A stretch of DNA of 64,000 nt from Modestobacter sp. VKM Ac-2984 (GTDB lineage: Bacteria > Actinomycetota > Actinomycetes > Mycobacteriales > Geodermatophilaceae), in the NCBI RefSeq assembly GCF_026967985.1, contig NZ_JAPVBJ010000003.1, positions 247,101 through 311,100 on the forward strand. The letters are read 5' to 3'. The translations under genes and the position numbers were made by a program. Below, one piece after another: positions 1 to 8,533 of this stretch. Each line of letters starts with the position of its first letter. Within the stretch, counting starts at the first letter, position 1. The notes beneath the pieces are model-generated. The model saw nothing but the letters and a program-made list of their open reading frames with translations, was not told where the DNA came from and ran no database searches.

Positions 1-566
1 GCCCGGCCCAGCGGGTCCAGGGCGCTGGTCGGCTCGTCCAGCACCACGAACTCCGGCCGGCCCACCAGCGCGACCGCCAGCCCCAGCCGCTGCTGCATGC
101 CCTTGGAGAACCCGCCCACCCGGTCGTCACCCCGGCCGGACAGCCCGACGAGCGCCAGGCACTCCCGCTGTTCGGCGGCGGGCGCCCCGGCACCGGAGAG
201 CCGGGCGTGCAGCGCCAGCACCTCGGCCGCGGTCAGCCACGGCTGGTAGCGGAAGAGCTCCGGCAGGTAGCCGACCCGGGCGCGGGCGGCGGGGTCGGCC
301 GACCGCTGCCCGAGCAGCATCGCCTCGCCGGCGTCCGGGCGGACCAGCCCGAGCAGCATCTTGATCACGGTGGTCTTGCCCGCGCCGTTGGGCCCGAGCA
401 GCCCGACGATCTCGCCCCGGCCCACCTGCAGCGACACGTCCTCGACGGCCAGGTGCTTGCGGTACTGCTTGCGCAGCCCGGTGCACCAGGCCGCCGGTGC
501 CGGGGGCAGGCCGGCCACCAGGTCGGCGGCGGCCTGCACCCCGGCACCGCTGTCCACGGTGCTCAC
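1..566 (-). CDS. ABC transporter ATP-binding protein (3' end outside window)
   Basis: This is the nucleotide-binding subunit of an ABC exporter; the reading frame stays open to the window edge, so the C-terminus is missing. I chose the GTG at 566, two bases after the stop of the upstream anti-sigma gene. The visible part has a Walker A motif (GPNGAGKTT), a signature region (FSKGMQQR) and a Walker B motif (VVLDEPTSALDP). The ATPase follows an N-terminal extension of about 30 residues. It belongs to the DrrA/CcmA-type ATPases that pair with a separate membrane permease, which should lie beyond position 1. Tight spacing suggests one transcript with the sigma/anti-sigma genes. The substrate cannot be read from the sequence. 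Confidence 0.93.
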   Translation of the reverse strand, partial: MSTVDSGAGVQAAADLVAGLPPAPAAWCTGLRKQYRKHLAVEDVSLQVGRGEIVGLLGPNGAGKTTVIKMLLGLVRPDAGEAMLLGQRSADPAARARVGYLPELFRYQPWLTAAEVLALHARLSGAGAPAAEQRECLALVGLSGRGDDRVGGFSKGMQQRLGLAVALVGRPEFVVLDEPTSALDPLGR

Positions 567-568
567 GC

Positions 569-1669
569 TCAGTCCAGGTCCCGGGCGACCGACAGCAGCT
601 CGTCGGGGTCCAGGGAGCCGGCCACGGCGGTCACCACGCCGTCGGACACCCACACCACGGCCGCCATCGCGCCGTCCCGGCCGGTCAGCACCGTGGCCTC
701 GGCGCCGTCGACCTCCGCCGTCGAGCTGGTGGCCAGGTCGGCGGGGACGGGGATCGGCAGGGTCGAGCCGTCGGCGGTGAAGCCCCGCAGCTGCGCCGCG
801 ACGTCCTCGGGCAGGCCGGGCAGCGACAGCAGGTGGTCGCGCACCGTCTCGAACGGGACGCCGGAGGAGTACGCCGACGGCGCGACGGCGCGGCCCACGA
901 CGAGCGCGGGGAGCCCGCTCTCGGAGGACCAGACCTGGGCCACGCCCGGGCCGGCGACCAGCCGCACCGAGCTGCCGTCCAGCCCCGGCGGGGGCGGGGG
1001 CAGCGTCTCCCCGGCCGCGGCGGCGGCCTGCGCGGCGCGGTCGGCCGAGTAGGTGAAGGTGGCGCTGAGCTGGCCGCCCACCGAGATCGTCGGCTCGCCG
1101 GCGACGCCGCGGGGCAGGTCGGCCACCTCGGGCACGTCCAGGCCGGACTCCTCGGCGGCGGTGGCCGCATCGGGGACCTCGTGCACGTCCGGGTCGCCGG
1201 TGAGCTCGACGTCGCCGTACGCGCTCAGGTCGGGCAGCGCGACCAGGTCGCTGGTGGTGAGGCTGAGCGGGGCGACCTCCTCGGTGCGGAAGACCTGCAG
1301 CCAGTCGTTGGCGGCCGCGGTCCCGGCGCCGGCCAGGACGACGCCGAACGCGAGGACGGCGGCGGCCGGTCGCCGGAACAGGCGGGACCGGCTCGGGCGG
1401 ACCCGCTCGGGACGGGCAGCGGGCGCGGCAGCGGGCAGCGCGGCGGTCAGCCGCCGCCAGCCGGCGTCGACGTCGGTGCTGCCCGCGGCGGCCAGCGCGG
1501 TGCTGCCCTCGGCTGCCAGCGCGGTGCCGACGAGCTCGGCGTCCCGGCGGGTGGCGGCCAGCGCCGCCAGGCACTGCGGGCAGTCGGCGACGTGTGCGCG
1601 GTCGGGGTCGGGGACGCCGGCCGGCTCGTCGAGCAGGCGGCGCAGCGTGCCTTCAGTCGGATGACGCAT
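569..1669 (-). CDS. Membrane-anchored anti-sigma factor (zinc-finger-like N-terminus)
   Basis: The 366-residue protein starts with a short cytoplasmic domain carrying HVADCPQC, the H-x3-C-x2-C signature of zf-HC2 anti-sigma domains. One transmembrane helix follows (about residues 105-125, after an arginine-rich stretch), then a large extracytoplasmic part with alanine- and proline-rich segments. Its start overlaps the end of the ECF sigma gene by 17 bases, the usual arrangement for a sigma/anti-sigma pair in which the membrane protein holds the sigma factor until a signal arrives. The extracytoplasmic half has no family I recognise; it looks like a periplasmic sensor or lipoprotein-carrier-like domain. 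Which envelope signal it reads is unknown. Confidence 0.85.
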   Translation of the reverse strand: MRHPTEGTLRRLLDEPAGVPDPDRAHVADCPQCLAALAATRRDAELVGTALAAEGSTALAAAGSTDVDAGWRRLTAALPAAAPAARPERVRPSRSRLFRRPAAAVLAFGVVLAGAGTAAANDWLQVFRTEEVAPLSLTTSDLVALPDLSAYGDVELTGDPDVHEVPDAATAAEESGLDVPEVADLPRGVAGEPTISVGGQLSATFTYSADRAAQAAAAAGETLPPPPPGLDGSSVRLVAGPGVAQVWSSESGLPALVVGRAVAPSAYSSGVPFETVRDHLLSLPGLPEDVAAQLRGFTADGSTLPIPVPADLATSSTAEVDGAEATVLTGRDGAMAAVVWVSDGVVTAVAGSLDPDELLSVARDLD

Positions 1670-2171
1670 GACGGGTCAGCTCCTTGCGCAGTGCGGATTC
1701 GGCGCGTCGGACGGTGGTGCCGACGCTGCCGGGGGACATGTCGAGCGCCGCGGCGACCTCGGCGTAGCTGAGGCCGCTGTGCCGGAGCACGAGGGCGACG
1801 GCCTGCGTGCGGGGCAGTTCGCCCAGCGCGGCCCGGACGCGGCTGCGGTCCTCGCGGGTGAGCACCGCCTCGGCGACGTCGGGGGTGGTGACGTCGGCCG
1901 TGGCGGCCACGGTCTCCTCCCGGGACGCGCGGCGGCGCCCGGAGCGGATCAGGTTCAGTGCGGTGTGGACGGCGGCGACGCTCAGCCAGCCGGGCGCCTC
2001 GGCGGCCGGCACGGTGGATCGGCCGAACGCCAGGAAGACCTCCTGGGCGACGTCCTCGGCCTCGTCCCGCGAGCCGAGCACCCGGGCGGCCACGGCCACC
2101 ACCTGCGGGTAGTCGCGGCGGAACACCTCACCGAGGTCGGACCGCACGGCACCGTTCCCGGCACCCGCCAC
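1653..2171 (-). CDS. ECF RNA polymerase sigma factor (SigE family-like)
   Basis: Region 2 is visible as FRRDYPQVVAVAARVLG and the acidic DEAEDVAQEVFLAF helix. Region 4 contains LPRTQAVALVLRHSGLSYAEVAAALDMS, the helix-turn-helix that reads the -35 element. I chose the GTG at 2171 (172 residues, normal for the family) because GGAAGGG lies about ten bases upstream and the conserved domain begins just after it. An ATG at 2261 with a weaker TAAGGG site would add a poorly structured N-terminus. The anti-sigma gene overlaps its 3' end, and an ABC ATPase follows, so the cluster is probably autoregulated. The regulon cannot be deduced here. Confidence 0.88.
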   Translation of the reverse strand: MAGAGNGAVRSDLGEVFRRDYPQVVAVAARVLGSRDEAEDVAQEVFLAFGRSTVPAAEAPGWLSVAAVHTALNLIRSGRRRASREETVAATADVTTPDVAEAVLTREDRSRVRAALGELPRTQAVALVLRHSGLSYAEVAAALDMSPGSVGTTVRRAESALRKELTRHASSD

Positions 2172-2321
2172 CGTCCCGCCCTTCCTCCCGACCCGGCTCG
2201 CCGTGCGCCCGGGCACCGACAGCTGGAGCGCAGCCGGGGGTCCGTACCGAACGAGGTCCATGCCCTTACAGCACCGCCGGGGCCGCAGATGTGACACCCG
2301 GCGGCCATGAGCATGCCCGGT

Positions 2322-3638
2322 TCAGCCGGCGACCCAGCGGATCGGCAGGCGCTTCACCCCGCGCTGGAAGCTCGACCGGAGCAGCGCCGGCGGCCCGGCC
2401 GGCTCCAACACGCTGGTGCGGCGCAGCAGCTCGGCGAACAGCGACCGCATCTGCACCCGGGCCAGCTGGGCGCCCAGGCAGAAGTGCGGCCCGTGGCCGA
2501 AGGACAGCTGCGGGTTCGGTGCCCGGCGGACGTCGAAGCGGTCCGGCTCGGTGAACACCCGCTCGTCCCGGTTGGCCGAGGTGAACGAGACGACGACCTT
2601 GTCCCCGGCCTGCACCCGGGTGTCGCCGATCGTGACGTCGCGGGTCGCCGTCCGGCGGAAGACCATCACCGGTGTCCACCAGCGCAGCATCTCCTCGACC
2701 GCGCCGGGCAGCAGCCCCGGGTCGGCCCGCAGCTGGGCCAGCTCCTCGGGGTGGGACAGCAGCGCGATGAGCCCGCCGGGCAGCCCGTTGCGCAGCGTCT
2801 CATTGCCGGCCACCGCGAACAGCCAGAACATGTTCTCGAACTCGGCGTCACTGACCGGCGGGTCGTCCCCGTCGGTCTGGGCCAGCAGGATCGACATGAC
2901 GTCCCGGCCGGGTGCGCGGCGCTTCTCCTCGGCCAGCAGCCGCGCGTAGGCGTAGAGGTCCGGCATCCCGGCGCGGGTGCGCGGGTCGGGCAGCCGCCCG
3001 TCGGCGTCGGGCACCGGGCGCAGCGCCACCGCCTGCCGGGCCATGGCCGTGCCGCTGCTGGCGTCGAACGCCGCCGAGGAGGCGTAGTCGGGGTCCTGCC
3101 AGCCGATCACCCGGTTCGACCAGTCGAACATCAGCCAGCGGTCCTCCGCCGGGACCCCGAGCACGTCGGCCAGGGTGACCAGCGGCAGGTCGGCGGCGAC
3201 GTCCTTGGCGAAGTCGCACCGGCCTTCCCGGTCGGCGCCGATCATCCGGTCGACCAGTGTGGCCGCGGTGGCCTCGATCGAGGCGGTGAGCGCGGCCACC
3301 GCGCGCGGGGTGAACGACCGGGTCAGCAGGCGGCGCAGCCGGGAGTGGTCCGGCGGGTCCATGTTCAGCATCATCCGGCGGACCCAGGGCAGGTCCCCGG
3401 CGTCCTGGACCTGGGTGGCCCCGAGCCAGGAGGAGAAGGTGGCCGGGTCCTTCAGCACCTGCTCGACCTCGGCGTGCCGGAGGACCAGCCAGCAGCCGGG
3501 ACCGTCCGGCTCGTCGACCCAGGCGACCGGGCCTGCCGCGCGCAGCCGGGCCAGCTCCGCCAGCGGTGGGCCGGTCTCGTAGGTGGCCGGGTCGAGGAGC
3601 ACGCGGGTGTCCGCCGCCCGCGTCACCGGTGGGGTCAC
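2322..3638 (-). CDS. Cytochrome P450
   Basis: A 438-residue soluble class I bacterial P450. The haem-binding loop FGHGPHFCLG has its cysteine ligand at residue 387. The I-helix oxygen-activation motif reads AGNET and the K-helix ExxR motif reads EEMLR. It needs a ferredoxin and reductase, neither of which is nearby. The GTG start at 3638 overlaps the stop of the upstream alpha/beta hydrolase as GTGA, so the two are translationally coupled and may act on one substrate. The sequence style resembles the actinobacterial CYP107/CYP125-like hydroxylases broadly, but I cannot name a CYP subfamily or substrate. Confidence 0.93.
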   Translation of the reverse strand: MTPPVTRAADTRVLLDPATYETGPPLAELARLRAAGPVAWVDEPDGPGCWLVLRHAEVEQVLKDPATFSSWLGATQVQDAGDLPWVRRMMLNMDPPDHSRLRRLLTRSFTPRAVAALTASIEATAATLVDRMIGADREGRCDFAKDVAADLPLVTLADVLGVPAEDRWLMFDWSNRVIGWQDPDYASSAAFDASSGTAMARQAVALRPVPDADGRLPDPRTRAGMPDLYAYARLLAEEKRRAPGRDVMSILLAQTDGDDPPVSDAEFENMFWLFAVAGNETLRNGLPGGLIALLSHPEELAQLRADPGLLPGAVEEMLRWWTPVMVFRRTATRDVTIGDTRVQAGDKVVVSFTSANRDERVFTEPDRFDVRRAPNPQLSFGHGPHFCLGAQLARVQMRSLFAELLRRTSVLEPAGPPALLRSSFQRGVKRLPIRWVAG

Positions 3639-4393
3639 AGGTCGTCCAGGAAGCGCTCCACGGTGGTCAGCAGCGCCACGGGCGTCTCGTACATCGCGTA
3701 GTGGCCGGCGTTGGACAGCACCTCCAGCGAGGCGTTCGGGTACTGCTGCAGGAAGGTCTGCTCCATCACCGCGGCGCTCAGCGCCGGGTCGTGCTCGCCC
3801 ACCACCACGCGGACCGGGACCGGGTTGCCCTGCACCTCGGCGGAGAAGTCGGTGCCCGCCCAGGCGTCCAGGTACGCGCCGAAGGCCGCGGGGTCGGACT
3901 GGTCGAGCGAGAACCGCACCATGCGATCCAGCCAGGTGCGGCTCAGCCGGTTGCCGGTGGTCAGGTCGAGGATCGCGTAGCGGTTGCCCCGGTCGTCCGC
4001 GGCGCCGCGGAAGAGCTGCTCGGCCTGCTCGTCGAGGGGGACGCCGGTGGAGGGGACCGGGCTCACGCCGAGCAGCCCGTCGACCCGGCCGCCGGCGTCG
4101 ACGAGCACCCGCTGCATCGCGCTGCCGCCCATCGAGTGCCCGACCACGGCGAAGGAGGACCAGCCCTGGGCGTCGACGGCGGCGAGGGCGTCGGCGGAGA
4201 TCTCGGCGAGGGTGTGCTCTCCGGTGTCCCCGCGCCGGGCGCCGTAGCCGCGGTAGTCGAGGAACAGCCAGCTGTACCGGTCGCCGTCGACCAGGTCGGG
4301 GAGGTGGCCCCAGCCGGCCGCGGAGCCGAACCAGCCGTGCAGGGCCAGGACCTTCCGGGGGCCGGTGCCGATCACGAGGGGTGCGTTGGCCAT
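3635..4393 (-). CDS. Alpha/beta-fold hydrolase
   Basis: The protein shows the oxyanion-hole segment LHGWFGS, the nucleophile elbow GHSMGGS and a C-terminal NAGHYAMYE carrying the catalytic histidine. This is the standard serine-hydrolase triad of esterases, epoxide hydrolases and haloalkane dehalogenase relatives. The start was placed at the ATG at 4393; an in-frame ATG at 4429 would add twelve residues. It is coupled by a 4-base overlap to the cytochrome P450 downstream, suggesting sequential action on the same compound. No signal peptide is seen, so it should be cytoplasmic. The substrate is unknown. Confidence 0.85.
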   Translation of the reverse strand: MANAPLVIGTGPRKVLALHGWFGSAAGWGHLPDLVDGDRYSWLFLDYRGYGARRGDTGEHTLAEISADALAAVDAQGWSSFAVVGHSMGGSAMQRVLVDAGGRVDGLLGVSPVPSTGVPLDEQAEQLFRGAADDRGNRYAILDLTTGNRLSRTWLDRMVRFSLDQSDPAAFGAYLDAWAGTDFSAEVQGNPVPVRVVVGEHDPALSAAVMEQTFLQQYPNASLEVLSNAGHYAMYETPVALLTTVERFLDDL

Positions 4394-4441
4394 CCCGGGA
4401 GTGTCGTGGGCCACAGGCCGGCGGGGCAAGGGCCGCGCCGC

Positions 4442-5620
4442 TCAGTCGCGGGCCCGCCGCCGCAGCTCCAGCCACAGCCAGCCGGCCAGGGCGACCGGGA
4501 CGGCCAGGAACCCGGTCATGGCCGGCACCGTGCCGAACGTGGAGCCCAGCCAGGCCAGCAGCAGCGGGGTGCCGAACCCGGCGTAGGCGAAGGCGTAGAA
4601 GGCGCTGTTCATCGCACCGCGGGCCTGCGGAGGCGCCAGCCGGGCGGTGAGGGTCAGCCCGGCGGTGAGGCAGAGCCCGCCCGCCCCGCCGAGCAGCGCC
4701 GCCGCGGGCAGCAGCAGCGCCTCGGACTCCCCGACGATCGCCACGACGCCGAGCACGTGCCCGACCGCGGCGAGCACCATGCCCAGCGGCGCGGCGCCCC
4801 GTTCCGCCCGCCGGCCCAGCCGGGCGGCGACCGCGCTGGCGCCCAGCGCGAGCCCGGCGACCAGCCCGGCGTAGGCGACGCCGACCCCGTCGGGGACCAC
4901 GAGCAGCGGCAGCAGGGTCGCCGCGATCGTGGGGAAGGCGAACACCCCGACGGCGGTGGGCGCCAGCACCGCCCAGAAGGGGCGGCGGGCCTCCGGGGGC
5001 AGCCCCAGCGTCAGCAGCGGGCCGCCCTGCCGGGCCTGCACGGTCTCCGGCACGGTGACGAGCGCGCCCAGCCCGACGACCAGGACGGCGACGTGCACCA
5101 GGTACGGCAGCGTCGTCGGAGCCGGGCCGTACTGGGCGAGCAGCCCGCTCATCGCCGGCGCGACCGCGAAGCCCAGCGACGTCGACACCGCGCCCCGGGT
5201 GGCCGCCGACTGCTGGCCCTCCGGGCCGGCGAGCTCCTGCAGCCAGGCGTTGGCCACCGAGAACACCACCCCGGAGACGACGCCCTGCAGCAGCCGCCCG
5301 GCGTAGAGCAGCGGCAGGTGGTCGACGGCGGGCAGGAACAGCAGCGAGACCAGGCCGGCGAGCACAGCGAACGGCAGCACCAGGGCCCGCCGGCCGAACC
5401 GGTCCGAGGCGGGCCCGGACAGGGTCACCGCGGCGATGAGGCCGATGGCGTAGCAGCCGAAGACGGCGGTGACGTCGGCGTCGGAGAGGTCCAGCGTGCG
5501 CCGGTAGACCAGCAGCAGCGGCGTGGGGATGTTCGTGCCCAGGGCGACGGTGAACAGCCCGAAGGTGAGCGCGTCGAGCTTCCGCCGCGCCGGGTCCCGC
5601 TGGAGCGTGGCCGCCGGCAT
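4442..5620 (-). CDS. MFS transporter
   Basis: A 392-residue, roughly 12-helix major facilitator protein. The loop 2-3 motif appears as GPASDRFGRRALVLP, and a hydrophobic pattern of two six-helix halves is visible. It lies 48 bases upstream of the hydrolase/P450 pair on the same strand and may be cotranscribed, which would suggest uptake or export of the compound handled by those enzymes. Its upstream side is a divergent region with an unusual hairpin. Family similarity is to YcaD/arabinose-efflux-like MFS proteins; the cargo cannot be predicted. Confidence 0.88.
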   Translation of the reverse strand: MPAATLQRDPARRKLDALTFGLFTVALGTNIPTPLLLVYRRTLDLSDADVTAVFGCYAIGLIAAVTLSGPASDRFGRRALVLPFAVLAGLVSLLFLPAVDHLPLLYAGRLLQGVVSGVVFSVANAWLQELAGPEGQQSAATRGAVSTSLGFAVAPAMSGLLAQYGPAPTTLPYLVHVAVLVVGLGALVTVPETVQARQGGPLLTLGLPPEARRPFWAVLAPTAVGVFAFPTIAATLLPLLVVPDGVGVAYAGLVAGLALGASAVAARLGRRAERGAAPLGMVLAAVGHVLGVVAIVGESEALLLPAAALLGGAGGLCLTAGLTLTARLAPPQARGAMNSAFYAFAYAGFGTPLLLAWLGSTFGTVPAMTGFLAVPVALAGWLWLELRRRARD

Positions 5621-5772
5621 CCCCGGGACGCTACCGGCCGCCGGAGGCCTGCCTCGCCCGCGCCGTACCCGGGGTCAGCCGCTGCCGACGGCGATGGGAC
5701 ATGCGGAAGATCTCGGCGTGGGCCGGCACCATTGCGCTGCCCGCCGCCAGCGCCGGCAGCTGCGGGTCGTCC

Positions 5773-5823
5773 TTGTGCGCTGAGCGGGGTCTTCGGTCCG
5801 GCGAGACCCCGCTCAGCGCACAA
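5773..5823. repeat. Perfect 20-bp inverted repeat (hairpin) in divergent intergenic region
   Basis: Arms at 5773-5792 and 5804-5823 are exact reverse complements over 20 bases, separated by an 11-base loop. The flanking genes diverge from this region, so it is not a terminator for either of them, and no T-run follows. It may be a dispersed palindromic element, a cruciform or a binding site. I did not notice a second copy in the window. Confidence 0.8.
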
Positions 5824-5856
5824 CGCCGGTCAGCTGACCAGGACCGCCCTGGCGTG

Positions 5857-5893
5857 TCGATTGACAATCGATAGGCACCAATCGAGACTCGAT
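5857..5893 (+). promoter_or_regulatory. Promoter overlaid by two palindromic operator-like sites
   Basis: A consensus -35 TTGACA (5861-5866) is followed, 17 bases later, by GAGACT (5884-5889) at the -10 position, and the ATG of the flavoprotein gene lies six bases further, suggesting a leaderless message. Two palindromes are centred on the two hexamers: TCGATTG-A-CAATCGA (5857-5871) and ATCGAG-A-CTCGAT (5881-5893), with centres 23 bases apart. A repressor bound at both would block polymerase. The regulator is not identifiable. Confidence 0.6.
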
Positions 5894-5895
5894 CA

Positions 5896-7095
5896 ATGCC
5901 GACCCGACACCGCCCGGTCCGGCCGTTTCAGGTGACACCGCGAAGCTCCCCCGGACAGGGCGCCGGGGGGCTCGCGCCCACGGAGACGGCCGACGTGCTG
6001 GTCGTCGGCGCGGGCCTGGCCGGTCTGCACACCGCCACCCAGCTCGCCCGGCGCGGTCACGACGTGCTGCTCGCCGAGCGGCGACCGAGCCTCAGCGGCG
6101 CCATCCGCACGACCGGCATCTTCGTGCGCAAGACCCTCGACGACTTCCCGCTGCCGCCGGACCGGCTCGGGCCGCCGATCCGGCGGGTGGTGCTCTACCC
6201 GCCGTCGCTGCGCCGGCCGGTGACGCTGAACAGCGCCCGGGACGAGTACCGGGTGGGGGACATGGCCGGGCTGTACCTGGCCGCCGCCCGCGCCGCGACC
6301 GACGCCGGCGTGCGGCTGGCCCTGGCCACCCGGTACCGCGGTCGGGCGGCGGGCCACGCGCTGCTGACCGGCCCGGACGGCCCGGTGCGGGTGCGCGCCC
6401 GGTTCGTCGTCGGCGCCGACGGCGCCCGCTCGGCGGTCGCCCGGGACCTGGGGCTGGACCGCAACCGGCACCTGCTGGTCGGGGGGGAGGAGGTCTTCGC
6501 CGTGCCCGGCAGCGCTGAGCCACCGGCCTTCCACTGCGTGCTCGACCCCTCCCTGGCGCCCGGCTACCTGGCCTGGGTGGTCAACGACGGGCAGCACGCC
6601 CACGTGGGCGTGGCCGGGTACCCCGACCGCTTCCCCGACGGCCTGCGCCGGGCCGTGCAGCGGTTCGGCGCGCGGGCACCCGGGCTGTCCGGCGTGGTCC
6701 GGCCCGACGACGTCGAGCTGCGCGGGGGCCCCATCCCGGTCGGGGGCCTGCTGCGCCGGATCGGCTGCCCCGACGGGCTGCTCGTGGGCGACGCCGCGGG
6801 CGCTGTCTCCCCGCTCACCGCCGGCGGGCTCGACCCCTGCCTGCGGCTGTCCGAGCACGCCGCCGACGTGCTGGACGAGGCGCTGCGGACCGGGCGGCCC
6901 GGAGCGCTGGACCGGTACGACGGCGCGGCGCTGCGCCGCAGCTTCCGCGGGCGGCTGCTGCTGCGCCGGGGGCTGGCCCAAGTCCGCACCCCGGCCATGG
7001 CGGCCGCGGCGTTCACCGCGCTGCACACCCCGCTGGGCCGGGCCGTGGCGCGGCACGTCCTCTTCGGTGACCGGTCCTTCCCGGCCCCCGGCTGA
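5896..7095 (+). CDS. FAD-dependent oxidoreductase, geranylgeranyl reductase family
   Basis: The 399-residue protein has an N-terminal Rossmann dinucleotide-binding motif VVGAGLAG (glycines at residues 38, 40 and 43), an ADGARS segment in the middle (GADGARSAVAR), and the C-terminal FAD motif GDAAGAVSPLTAGG. These are the marks of the geranylgeranyl reductase / PHBH-like flavoproteins that reduce isoprenoid double bonds or hydroxylate small molecules. About 30 unstructured residues precede the FAD domain; a GTG at 5932 is an alternative start. There is no ribosome site before the ATG, consistent with leaderless translation from the palindrome-covered promoter. The substrate is unknown; a link to isoprenoid lipids or carotenoids is possible but unproven. 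Confidence 0.85.
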   Translation: MPTRHRPVRPFQVTPRSSPGQGAGGLAPTETADVLVVGAGLAGLHTATQLARRGHDVLLAERRPSLSGAIRTTGIFVRKTLDDFPLPPDRLGPPIRRVVLYPPSLRRPVTLNSARDEYRVGDMAGLYLAAARAATDAGVRLALATRYRGRAAGHALLTGPDGPVRVRARFVVGADGARSAVARDLGLDRNRHLLVGGEEVFAVPGSAEPPAFHCVLDPSLAPGYLAWVVNDGQHAHVGVAGYPDRFPDGLRRAVQRFGARAPGLSGVVRPDDVELRGGPIPVGGLLRRIGCPDGLLVGDAAGAVSPLTAGGLDPCLRLSEHAADVLDEALRTGRPGALDRYDGAALRRSFRGRLLLRRGLAQVRTPAMAAAAFTALHTPLGRAVARHVLFGDRSFPAPG

Positions 7096-7108
7096 GCAAC
7101 CCGGGTGG

Positions 7109-7816
7109 TCAGACGGCGACGGCGGTGACGAACACGCAGACGCCCTCGCCGTCCGCGGGGTGTGCCCGCAGCCCGACGAGCCGGAGCAGTGCGAGCTCCA
7201 CCCGGTGGACCAGGCGGCGGAGCCCGGAGTACTCCATCGAGCCGGCGGTCCGGACCTCCAGCTGGTCGAACCCGGCCTGCCGGACGTGCTCGACCAGCAT
7301 CCAGTCGGGGAGCAGCGTGATGTGCCCGGGCTGGTAGTAGTGCCCCGGCCCGAAGAACACCGGGGCGCCGCGCAGCACCGTCTTCAGCAGCGAGTGCGGG
7401 TGGGTGACGTTCGGGGTGCTGACCAGCAGACGGTCCCCTGCGCGCAGCATCGACCGGATCGACCGCAGCACCTGCCGCGGGTTCTCCACGTGCTCCAGCG
7501 TCTCGACGCAGACGACGAGGTCGAAGGGGCCCTGGGTCTCCTCGGTCAGCTCGGGGTGGTCCAGGTCCAGCCGCCTGATCCAGTCGTGCGGCGGCTCGAG
7601 GTCGGTCGGCACCACGTCGAAGCCGGCGTCCCTCAGCCGCATCGCCAGCGCACCGCACCCGGCCCCGACCTCCAGCACCCGCCCGCCGGCCGGGAGCGCG
7701 GCCTGCACCAGGGTCACCGCGTACTCGTGGACCCCTGGCGCGGCGTGCACGGAGTGGCCGGCGTAGGCCCGCACGCTCGCGGTCCGCTGGACGGTCTCTC
7801 GTTCGACCCGGGGCAC
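7109..7816 (-). CDS. Class I SAM-dependent methyltransferase
   Basis: The SAM-binding motif I reads VLEVGAGCGALA, followed by the acidic post-I position (VVPTDLEPP) and motif IV FDLVVCVETLEHVEN, typical of methyltransferase types 11/12/23. The GTG at 7816 gives 235 residues; no clear ribosome site supports it, so the start is approximate. It converges with the flavoprotein gene, 13 bases between stops. The target may be a small molecule or lipid headgroup; the sequence does not tell. Confidence 0.85.
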   Translation of the reverse strand: MPRVERETVQRTASVRAYAGHSVHAAPGVHEYAVTLVQAALPAGGRVLEVGAGCGALAMRLRDAGFDVVPTDLEPPHDWIRRLDLDHPELTEETQGPFDLVVCVETLEHVENPRQVLRSIRSMLRAGDRLLVSTPNVTHPHSLLKTVLRGAPVFFGPGHYYQPGHITLLPDWMLVEHVRQAGFDQLEVRTAGSMEYSGLRRLVHRVELALLRLVGLRAHPADGEGVCVFVTAVAV

Positions 7817-7933
7817 CGGGACAGGGTGACAGGACGCGGCCCGGACGGCGATCCGGAGACCCGGCCTCGCTCTGGCGGGGTCCCGCCCTGCCGTGCTGCC
7901 GCCCGCAGGACGCGCGGGCGATACGTTGGGCCC

Positions 7934-8497
7934 ATGTCGAACAGGTCGTCGCGAGACGTGCCCGGGAGCACCGTCCGCGAGCTGGGCCTGCCTGCCCGGG
8001 TGGTGGCCGCGCTGGACCGGGCGGGGGTCGACAGCGTCGCCGACCTGGCGGCGCTCACCCGCGCGGAGCTGTCCGGGATCGCCGGGCTGGGCCCGGGGTC
8101 GATCGCCGCGATCCGCGCCGTCGTGCCCGAACCGTCCACCGGCTCCGCCCGCGCCGTGCCGGACCAGCTCCCGCCCCCGCCCGAGCCGGTCGAGGAGGAG
8201 TCGCCGGACGCGCCGGCGATCCCGTCGTTCGACTCCCTGCGGGACCCGCGGCGGCGGACTGCGTTCGACCTGCTCGTCCCCGAACAGCCGGTGGCCCCGG
8301 CGCCTGCGCCGCCTCCCGTTGCCGCGCCGGCACCGGCCCCTGCACCGACCCCTGCACCGACCGGGCACGCGCCCACGGCCGAGTACGGCGACCTGCTGCG
8401 GTGGGGTGTCCACCTGGCCGCTGCGGCGGCGGTCGTCCCGCTGCGGGTGGCCCGGTGGTCGGTCCAGGCGTCCGTGCGCCGACTGCTCGGCGACTGA
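7934..8497 (+). CDS. Helix-hairpin-helix (RpoA C-terminal-like) protein
   Basis: Residues about 12-60 resemble the C-terminal domain of RNA polymerase alpha: VRELGLPARVVAALDRAGVD, then LAALTRAELSGIAGLGPGSI with its HhH turn. The rest is a proline/alanine-rich linker (about residues 65-140) and a short hydrophobic, arginine-containing tail. It lacks the alpha N-terminal dimerisation domain, so it is not RpoA. It may bind DNA or tether something near the membrane. A TACGTT -10-like hexamer ends seven bases before the ATG, which suggests a leaderless transcript. Function unknown. Confidence 0.7.
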   Translation: MSNRSSRDVPGSTVRELGLPARVVAALDRAGVDSVADLAALTRAELSGIAGLGPGSIAAIRAVVPEPSTGSARAVPDQLPPPPEPVEEESPDAPAIPSFDSLRDPRRRTAFDLLVPEQPVAPAPAPPPVAAPAPAPAPTPAPTGHAPTAEYGDLLRWGVHLAAAAAVVPLRVARWSVQASVRRLLGD

Positions 8498-8533
8498 CCG
8501 GCGCCCGACGCCGTCCGGTGGGAGCGCCGCGGC

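Noticed and set aside
5631-5867. Minus-strand frame across the 20-bp hairpin
   Set aside because: The reading is largely set by the palindrome itself; no start signal and no family.
5896-7095. Idea that the geranylgeranyl-reductase-like gene is part of a carotenoid/retinal cluster for the rhodopsins
   Set aside because: It is more than 20 kb from the rhodopsins and no crt or blh gene is nearby; family name alone does not support it.
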